Assembly (NCBI GenBank): GCA_024281135.1
Contig: JAMXLG010000442.1
Coordinates: 1-12,785, forward strand
DNA length: 12,785 nt
From: Vulcanimicrobiia bacterium
GTDB taxonomy: Bacteria; Eremiobacterota; Eremiobacteria; Baltobacterales; Baltobacteraceae
Direction: 5' to 3'
In this document: positions 1 through 6,098 of the stretch, piece after piece
Numbering within the stretch: the first letter of the stretch is position 1
Layout: every line of letters begins with the position of its first letter
Notes under the pieces: generated by a model
What the model was told of the DNA's origin: nothing
What the model saw: the letters and a program-made list of their open reading frames with translations, nothing else
Database searches by the model: none
Program-made: the position numbers and the translations under genes

Positions 1-2048
1 AGCGCAAAGGCCGCTTCGATGAATACGCGATCGGATGCGAAGTACTGTCTGCCGCGAATTGTTCCGAACATGCGGTGCGCGTCGGCGAATTGCTCGGACC
101 AAGCACGTCGATGCGCTTGGCTCGAAATCATGAAGTTTCCGATCGACGCGTCGCTCTTATTCAGCTCAGACAGCTGTTTCTCGACGGAGATTGCGCGTTC
201 AGCGTTTCCGCGGCGCGTCTCGATACTTAGAATGCCGAGTAACGAATGCTGAAGTCCCTGGTAATCGCCGGCTCGCGTCGCCGCGGCCGAAGCCTGCTGT
301 TCGCACCACAAGCTCAAAGCGGTGTCGTTTTCCCCCATCAAGGCTTGGATAGCGAGGGAGTGATAGGCGCGACACGCGATTCCCCATTCACCTTCTCGTG
401 CCGCGACGTCAGCAGCGCGCGTGAGTAATTCACGACTCTTTGCGAGCTGAGAATCGAACATTGCAACGTTACCAAGTCGAAGAAGGACACGCGCGAGTAT
501 CCCTTCGTCGGCGACCTCATCGATCGCGGCATCGATCTTGCCGGCCAGTGCGCGAGCATCTTCCAGCCTATTGCAACCCGCGTATAAAATCGCGAGATGC
601 GACGTGATGTCGAACGTTTGTTTAGGAGGCAGCTGATTCTCGGCGAGAAAGTTCTCCAACGGCTCGATTGCGTCCTTACCCCGGTTTGATTGATGAATTG
701 ACAACCGAAGTAGAAACTCGGCTCGCTTTTCAAGCGTCAGTTCTCCGCGAAGTGCGCGATTCAAGAGACGCTCACCGTCATCGAGATGACCGCGCATCAC
801 GGCAATCAAACCGGCGAGACCATCGACCGTAGCGTTACGTTTGTCACCCGCAGAAGTAGCGAATTCTAGCGCAGCCGAGATCTCGTCGGAGAAGCCCTGC
901 GAGATGAGCGCAATACCGTGCCGTTCCAAGATGCGAATGACGTCTTCAATCGAATCGGCCCAAATGTATAGCCGCAGCGCATCAACGGGACGCTGCGCGG
1001 CTTCGAGCAGACCTCCGACGCGCCGTCCGAGAGCGCGAGCCGCTTCACTTCCACGGAATTGAAGTTGGTGGAGTACGAAGTCGGCGAAGAGGTCGTGCAT
1101 GCGAAACGTGCCGTTGCTCTGTTCTTGCAAGAACGCGACGCGCTGGCGCAAGTTCTCGAGCATCGGAGCTGCGTTATCGAAACCGGCACGAACCAGAAGG
1201 TTGATATCGATCTCGCGCAGGAGCGCAGCAGTTTCGACGAACTCGCGCTCGAGATCGTTCAGCGTTGCGTAGACTTGCTCCGCCAAATAGCGGTAGACCA
1301 TCTCGCGCGTCATCGACGAGACATTGCGCAGATCGACGGAGCGCGTCGACGAACGCAAAGCAAAACTCATCGCGGTCGCCCAGCCGTCCGTCAAATTCAA
1401 AAGTTCGTAGAGTTCTTCGTCGCGCACGGCAAGACGGAACGCGCGCGCTGCTTCACGCGCCTCTTCTACCGAGAACTTGAGATCGTGTTCGTCTATAGCA
1501 AGGTCGCTGTCACCGTACGCGAGCCACGTGCCGATCGGAAGGCCGAGTGTGGAGCGCGACGCGATAATCCACTGCACGCGTCCTTTGGTGCGATCGATCA
1601 ACGACGAGAGGAATCGAGTAACTTCGCGATCGTCTTGAGCGACGTGCAGATCGTCGATGGCAATGATGCCGCGATACGACTTCAGATGCGAATGCATCCA
1701 GAGCGCGAGGTCGGTACCGGGCGACGCAGACGCTGCGTTCTTTTCGTACGCGCCAGCAAGCGTGGTTCTCGCGTCGGGCGCGATGTCGGCTAACGCGTCG
1801 GAAAAGCCGCGAAGAAACCCGAGGAGTCCTGCATTGTCGGGCAGGACGTCGAACCGCACGAACTGACCGTCGGTGCCGTCGATGTACTGACGCAGCGCGA
1901 CCGATTTGCCATATCCCGCGGGCGCGACAATGAGAACGACGCGCTGCATTGCAGCGGACGCGATGCGCTCGAGCACGCGACGGCGGGGGATCGGCACGAA
2001 GACCCCGCCGGTCTCGATACTACCGTCGGGGCGAACCGGTCGGATCAT
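1..2048 (-). CDS. MalT/LuxR-type STAND ATPase transcriptional regulator, 3' end outside window
   Basis: An uninterrupted minus-strand frame gives 682 codons and continues past the window edge. Seen: a Walker A motif APAGYGKS at residues 42-49, a Walker B segment IIAIDDLH at 128-135 (the DDLH form typical of MalT-like STAND proteins), a sensor-like IIASRS near 161-166, TDGWATAMS near 220-228, and FRMHDLFADFV near 316-326, which resembles the winged-helix end of the STAND module. From about residue 340 on, the sequence is helical and repeat-like, consistent with TPR-type repeats. Family knowledge: these are ATP-dependent, signal-activated cytoplasmic regulators, usually ending in a LuxR-type helix-turn-helix. 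That C-terminal domain is not visible, so a BTAD or other output domain is equally possible. The start is the ATG 6 nt after the upstream gene's stop, with AGGAG overlapping that stop. It is the last visible gene of the five-gene operon. Confidence 0.9.
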   Translation of the reverse strand, partial: MIRPVRPDGSIETGGVFVPIPRRRVLERIASAAMQRVVLIVAPAGYGKSVALRQYIDGTDGQFVRFDVLPDNAGLLGFLRGFSDALADIAPDARTTLAGAYEKNAASASPGTDLALWMHSHLKSYRGIIAIDDLHVAQDDREVTRFLSSLIDRTKGRVQWIIASRSTLGLPIGTWLAYGDSDLAIDEHDLKFSVEEAREAARAFRLAVRDEELYELLNLTDGWATAMSFALRSSTRSVDLRNVSSMTREMVYRYLAEQVYATLNDLEREFVETAALLREIDINLLVRAGFDNAAPMLENLRQRVAFLQEQSNGTFRMHDLFADFVLHQLQFRGSEAARALGRRVGGLLEAAQRPVDALRLYIWADSIEDVIRILERHGIALISQGFSDEISAALEFATSAGDKRNATVDGLAGLIAVMRGHLDDGERLLNRALRGELTLEKRAEFLLRLSIHQSNRGKDAIEPLENFLAENQLPPKQTFDITSHLAILYAGCNRLEDARALAGKIDAAIDEVADEGILARVLLRLGNVAMFDSQLAKSRELLTRAADVAAREGEWGIACRAYHSLAIQALMGENDTALSLWCEQQASAAATRAGDYQGLQHSLLGILSIETRRGNAERAISVEKQLSELNKSDASIGNFMISSQAHRRAWSEQFADAHRMFGTIRGRQYFASDRVFIEAAFA

Positions 2049-2051
2049 CGG

Positions 2052-2056
2052 CTCCT
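2052..2056 (-). promoter_or_regulatory. Ribosome binding site overlapping the upstream stop codon
   Basis: On the minus strand AGGAG lies 3 nt before the ATG of the MalT-like regulator and shares bases with the TAG stop of the preceding small gene. The spacing is shorter than the usual 5-9 nt. The arrangement suggests that ribosomes finishing the small gene re-initiate here, so the regulator is probably translated by coupling. Confidence 0.5.
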
Positions 2057-2387
2057 ACGTGAGTCGATCCAAGGCGGATCGATACTCATCCTCTCCTTCA
2101 TAGTAACCGATGAGGTGCTCTTCAAGGTAGAGCAAGCGTAGCTCACGGTCCAAGCGAGCGTACGCTTCGGCCTCTTCGGTCCGAAAAGCGTCCCAATCCC
2201 TTCGTGATTCCCACGCATCAATAGAGACGTACACGTCGGCTTCATTCTTATGTCTGAAGAGGCGCGTCCTCCGAAAACCCGAGTGTTTCGCGAACAGCGC
2301 GCTCCACGGCCCGTTCGAACCGTAGGCGTGTTCGAACGCCCGCGCCTGCGACGGGTGGACTCGATACCGGTAGAAGAGCTCGATCAT
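2055..2387 (-). CDS. Antibiotic-biosynthesis-monooxygenase-like (dimeric alpha/beta barrel) small protein
   Basis: A 110-residue protein without signal peptide or membrane segment. The N-terminal strand MIELFYRYRV, the helix with aromatic and charged residues (residues 12-34), the GFRRTRLFRHKNEADVYVSIDAW stretch (about 37-59) and the following helix SRRDWDAFR fit the pattern of ABM-type ferredoxin-like proteins. Such proteins form dimeric barrels and bind small aromatic or haem-like ligands. The assignment rests on pattern only. No catalytic residue can be named, and many members have no known enzyme activity. The ATG follows the stop of the large Asp-box protein gene after 2 nt, and its own stop is 6 nt before the MalT-like regulator, so it sits firmly inside the operon. 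A ligand-sensing or detoxifying role is conceivable but not shown. Confidence 0.72.
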   Translation of the reverse strand: MIELFYRYRVHPSQARAFEHAYGSNGPWSALFAKHSGFRRTRLFRHKNEADVYVSIDAWESRRDWDAFRTEEAEAYARLDRELRLLYLEEHLIGYYEGEDEYRSALDRLT

Positions 2388-2389
2388 GG

Positions 2390-5300
2390 TTAGCTGCCGC
2401 CAAGAGGCTCCAACCTCGCAGCTCTCAACTGCGCATCGGCCTGGCGGACCTTCGCCTCGAATGGAGCAAATGCACCGAGTTGTTTGTCCGTCAAGCGATG
2501 GAGCGCTGTATCTTCTTGCACTTGCGCAGCCGTCGCCGGAGCGAATGAATCGAAGTACGTGTCGATCTGCGATTGGAGCCGTTCGCGCAAGACGTCGGGT
2601 AAGAAATCGTTGTCTTGATCGTTCTTCGGATTTGACGTGAACGACGCTACGAATGCAGGCGCCTGTTCCACGAGTGCTTCGATGGTCTGCGCGAGTTGTG
2701 TATTTCCCGCGTTCTTCAGTTGTGTAACGCGCGACGGGCCGTTCGCACCGACCGCACCGAGCACGTTGAGTGCATCATCGACCCGTGAAAGATCATCTAG
2801 CAGCGCTTGCACCCGATCGCGCCGCACCTGGAGTTGCGCGAGCGAGTAATGCATACGCGGATCCTGGCGGACGACGAGCGGACGCGTATACGTGCGCCCG
2901 TCGACGTGAAGACGCACGGTATACGAACCGGGAACCGCCGGCGCGCCGGGATCGAAGCTTCCGCGATTCCAGTTCGGTGTGTACGTCCACGAGCGGACGC
3001 TTTCACCGGTGAGGTCCCAAGCAAACCGGTTGAAACCAGCGTCGTTCGTTAGATCGGGAACGCGCTTTCCATCCTCATCATGCGTCGTAAAACGACGCAC
3101 AACTGTACCTCGCGCATCGACGATCTCAGCTGTAGGCGCACTTTTCCCAGGTGCATCCAAGTAGTACGTCAAGATCGCGCCGTAGTCGGGTGCCTCGCCG
3201 TCGGTTCGCGTTCCCCAATAAGAGAAGAGGTTCCATTCGATTGCGTCGCGTGGCGGCACGAGATACACGCCTGCGCGACGAGCGGCGCCATACTGCCGCA
3301 GCGCTGCGACGTCATCGAGCACCCATGCCCCACGCCCGTGCGTTGCGAGCAGCAGGTCGTTACGATCGGGCTGCAGTTCGATGTCGCGAACAGACACGGC
3401 CGGTAAGTTGCTCGAGATCCGCTGCCACTGCGCACCGTCATCCCATGAGGCCCACAGCGAATGCTCGAGGCCCGCGTACAGCAGATGCTGCACGCGAGGA
3501 TCGGCGAGAATCGATCGCGCCTCGTCGTCGCGCGGCAATCCGTTTGCGATGTTCGTCCAATGCGCGCCGTAATCGTGCGTCATATAGACGTAGGGCGTAC
3601 GATCGCCGGTCATGTGCAGATCGTAGACTGCATACGCCGTTGCCGGGTCGCCGACCGAGGCGGAGATCGATGCAAACCGTCCCCACGGCGCAATGCCGAA
3701 GGGCGTCACATTTTTCCAGTGTTTGCCGCCGTCGCGAGTGAGCTGAACGACTCCGTCGTCCGTTCCGATCCAGATTTCGCCACGCACTGCACGCGAAGGT
3801 TCGATGTAAAGAATCGTCTCGCTCGTCTCGGCTCCCGTACCGTCGAGCGTGATTCCGCCTGTGACGATTTCGTGCGAACGATCGTTTCGCGTGAGATCGG
3901 GACTGATGCGCGACCACGTCATCCCGCGATCCGTACTCGTAAAGAGCACGTTCGCAGCGGTGTAGGCACGCGCAGGATCAAACGGATCGAACGCAATCGG
4001 CGTTTCCCAATTGAACCGATAGGTCAGCGCCTTCGGATCGATCACGTTTTGATCGCGTATATAGGGTCCGACTTCGCGCGTTTCAGAGGTCTTGAAGTCG
4101 TGAATCGAGACTTCGCCGGCAAAGTTCTGTCCGCCGGCGGTCTGCCAAACGTACCGCGGATCGCGCGGATCGAAGAGCGTCCACGTTCCGTCGCCGCCCC
4201 CGGTACGCAGCCATTGGCTCGAACTCACCCCCGCGGGATTGAGCGGATTCGAAGGACCGCACCACATCCCGTTGTCTTGCAATCCGAGGCAAATCCGATA
4301 CGGAAGCTGGCGCGAATAGCCGATGTGATATGGCTGCGAGACCGGCAGATTCTTCTCCCACTGCCACGTCGTGCCGCCATCTCGAGAAAACGCAACGCCG
4401 CCGTCGTTGGCCTCAATTATGCGACGCCCGTCGCTAGAAAGCCACATGCCGTGATGATCGCCGTGAATGCCGCGTCCGGTGATCGAGAAGTGTTTGCCGC
4501 CGTCAACGCTGACGGTCATGTGCACGTTCTCCGTCCACACGCGGTCGGCATTGATCGGATCGACGAAGATCTTACTGTAGTAAAACGGACGCTCGTTGAT
4601 CAGCGGATCAGCGGTCGTCATTTGCCACGATGCACCGCCGTCGTCGGAGCGCCAGAGCAATCCGTGTTGTGTTTCAATGAGCGCGTAAATGCGCTGTGGA
4701 TTCGACGGCGCAATGGCGAGGCCGATGCGGCCCATCGTTTCTTCGGGCAAACCATGACCTTGCAATCTTGTCCACGTGACGCCGCCGTCGTTCGATCGAT
4801 AAAGACCGTCGTTTGGGCCACCGCTCGTCGAACTCCAGCCGGTACGGCGATACTGCCACATGCCGGCGAAGAGCACGTTCGGATTCTTCGGATTGGCGAC
4901 GAGATCGGAAGCGCCCGTTGACGGACCGGCGTAGAGCGTCTTCTTCCACGTTGCTCCGCCGTCGGTCGTGAGATAGACACCCCGATCTTCGCTATCAGCA
5001 AACGGGTCGCCGAGAACCGCAACGACGACATGCGCCGTGTTGCGCGGATCGATGACAATCCGTCCGATGAGTGAGTTATGAAGCGGCAGCACGCGCGTCC
5101 ATGTTTTTGCGCCGTCCGTTGTTTTATAGAGGCCGTCACCTTGCGTCACGTCGTTGCGCGGATTCGATTCTCCCGTGCCGACCCACACGGTGTCTTTCGC
5201 AACGGGATCAATCGCGATTGCTCCAATTGCCTGCACGGCTTCGCCGTCGAAGACGCTCGTCCAACTCGCGCCCGCGTTTGTCGACTTCCACACTCCTCCG

Positions 5301-5500
5301 CCGGCGGCACCGGCGTAATACAGCGACGGATCCTGGTCGGTGCCGGCAACGGCACCGAGGCGGCCTCCCGACACGGCGGGGCCGACATTGCGCCAGACAA
5401 GGCCGGCGAACGGGTCAGAAGTGGCGGCGTGAACGGAAAGTGGAGCGAAGTTAAGGGACGCGACGAGCGCGGCCAGTGCGAACGAACGCATTTGACGCAT
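2390..5500 (-). CDS. Exported VPS10/sortilin-like Asp-box (BNR) beta-propeller protein
   Basis: The 1036-residue product has a signal peptide (MRQMRS, hydrophobic core, probable cut after SVHA near residue 25) and so is exported. About eleven Asp-box motifs (S/T-x-D-x-G-x-x-W type) are visible near residues 73, 127, 178, 236, 284, 331, 372, 521, 588, 641 and 685, indicating one large or two consecutive beta-propellers up to about residue 730. A beta-rich, FnIII-like stretch follows (about 760-880), then a helical tail with charged residues (890-1030). There are only two cysteines (about 404 and 414), so a single disulfide is possible and the cysteine-rich 10CC module of eukaryotic sortilins is absent. 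Proteins of this layout are often labelled glycosyl hydrolase or sortilin-like, but no sialidase active-site set is apparent and the biochemical role is unknown. The start overlaps the amidase-like gene by 50 nt. ATG at 5491 (Met4) is an alternative. No convincing ribosome binding site is seen. Confidence 0.9.
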   Translation of the reverse strand: MRQMRSFALAALVASLNFAPLSVHAATSDPFAGLVWRNVGPAVSGGRLGAVAGTDQDPSLYYAGAAGGGVWKSTNAGASWTSVFDGEAVQAIGAIAIDPVAKDTVWVGTGESNPRNDVTQGDGLYKTTDGAKTWTRVLPLHNSLIGRIVIDPRNTAHVVVAVLGDPFADSEDRGVYLTTDGGATWKKTLYAGPSTGASDLVANPKNPNVLFAGMWQYRRTGWSSTSGGPNDGLYRSNDGGVTWTRLQGHGLPEETMGRIGLAIAPSNPQRIYALIETQHGLLWRSDDGGASWQMTTADPLINERPFYYSKIFVDPINADRVWTENVHMTVSVDGGKHFSITGRGIHGDHHGMWLSSDGRRIIEANDGGVAFSRDGGTTWQWEKNLPVSQPYHIGYSRQLPYRICLGLQDNGMWCGPSNPLNPAGVSSSQWLRTGGGDGTWTLFDPRDPRYVWQTAGGQNFAGEVSIHDFKTSETREVGPYIRDQNVIDPKALTYRFNWETPIAFDPFDPARAYTAANVLFTSTDRGMTWSRISPDLTRNDRSHEIVTGGITLDGTGAETSETILYIEPSRAVRGEIWIGTDDGVVQLTRDGGKHWKNVTPFGIAPWGRFASISASVGDPATAYAVYDLHMTGDRTPYVYMTHDYGAHWTNIANGLPRDDEARSILADPRVQHLLYAGLEHSLWASWDDGAQWQRISSNLPAVSVRDIELQPDRNDLLLATHGRGAWVLDDVAALRQYGAARRAGVYLVPPRDAIEWNLFSYWGTRTDGEAPDYGAILTYYLDAPGKSAPTAEIVDARGTVVRRFTTHDEDGKRVPDLTNDAGFNRFAWDLTGESVRSWTYTPNWNRGSFDPGAPAVPGSYTVRLHVDGRTYTRPLVVRQDPRMHYSLAQLQVRRDRVQALLDDLSRVDDALNVLGAVGANGPSRVTQLKNAGNTQLAQTIEALVEQAPAFVASFTSNPKNDQDNDFLPDVLRERLQSQIDTYFDSFAPATAAQVQEDTALHRLTDKQLGAFAPFEAKVRQADAQLRAARLEPLGGS

Positions 5501-6098
5501 GAGTTGCGATGTTGGCCGAGGGACGCGGCACGTCCCCTTTGCCGATGAGCCGGCTCAAAAAATACGCAAGCAATTGCCCCTCGAATTGCAAACGCGACGC
5601 AAGCCATGCGCGCTGAGGCGGACACGTCAGCTCGCCTAATTCAAGAACGAGCGAAGCATCGCGCGCCTCAACTTGGCGAAAAGCGTAATAATCGCGCAGT
5701 CCCTTCGTGAAGTCATCGGGTTGAAATCCGAAGGGAAAATATTGCGAATACAGCGCGCGCCAGTGTTGCGCAGCATTCTGGAATTTCTTGTCGTGATATC
5801 CGATCGAAGCGCTGCTCGCGCACGGCGAATTCGAACCGTCGAAATGGATGAAGACGGCGGCGCCGACGGCGTAGTTGCCGTCGAAGTCAGCAGGCTCGCG
5901 CGCAACCGACACGCTGTGCGCGCGCAGCACGCGCGTCGCTTCGTCGGCGACGATCGGCGTCCACTCTCGCTCGCCGTTTGCACCGAGATTGCAGGCACGT
6001 TTGGGATACCGCGCGCACGAGGCCGGACGGCCTTCGTGTCCGGCCGAGATCAACACGTCGGCGTGCGCGAGCGCTACCGCGAAAAGAAGATGAATCAT
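5451..6098 (-). CDS. Exported N-acetylmuramoyl-L-alanine amidase-like protein (Amidase_3 type)
   Basis: A 215-residue protein with a short hydrophobic leader (MIHLLFAVALAHA), then VLISAGHEG at residues 15-23. The pattern fits zinc amidases that cut the peptide from the glycan strand of peptidoglycan: His21 (as in GHGG), Glu45 in GEREW, His85 in FIHFDGS (as in the SIHxN motif) and Glu153 in LVLELGELT (as in the catalytic vEtGFltN motif). These correspondences were made by eye. Unusual points: GHEG replaces GHGG, Cys28 and Cys36 lie in an insertion between the first two ligands, Cys93 and Cys159 could form another disulfide, and the leader has no basic residue. ATG overlaps the stop of the SARP-type regulator (ATGA), and the 3' end runs 50 nt into the next gene. 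A role in wall remodelling or lysis outside the cytoplasm is inferred. The fold call is moderately secure, the activity less so. Confidence 0.75.
   Translation of the reverse strand: MIHLLFAVALAHADVLISAGHEGRPASCARYPKRACNLGANGEREWTPIVADEATRVLRAHSVSVAREPADFDGNYAVGAAVFIHFDGSNSPCASSASIGYHDKKFQNAAQHWRALYSQYFPFGFQPDDFTKGLRDYYAFRQVEARDASLVLELGELTCPPQRAWLASRLQFEGQLLAYFLSRLIGKGDVPRPSANIATHASNAFVRTGRARRVP

Noticed and set aside
1059..1793. A 244-codon plus-strand frame
   Set aside because: It is antisense to the MalT-like regulator, which has Walker A and B motifs and an uninterrupted frame. The plus-strand product is basic and shows no motif.
3461..4921. A 486-codon open frame on the plus strand
   Set aside because: It lies wholly antisense to the Asp-box protein gene, is Arg-rich and without domain pattern, and mirrors the real gene's codon bias. 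The minus-strand frame has a signal peptide and repeated Asp-boxes.
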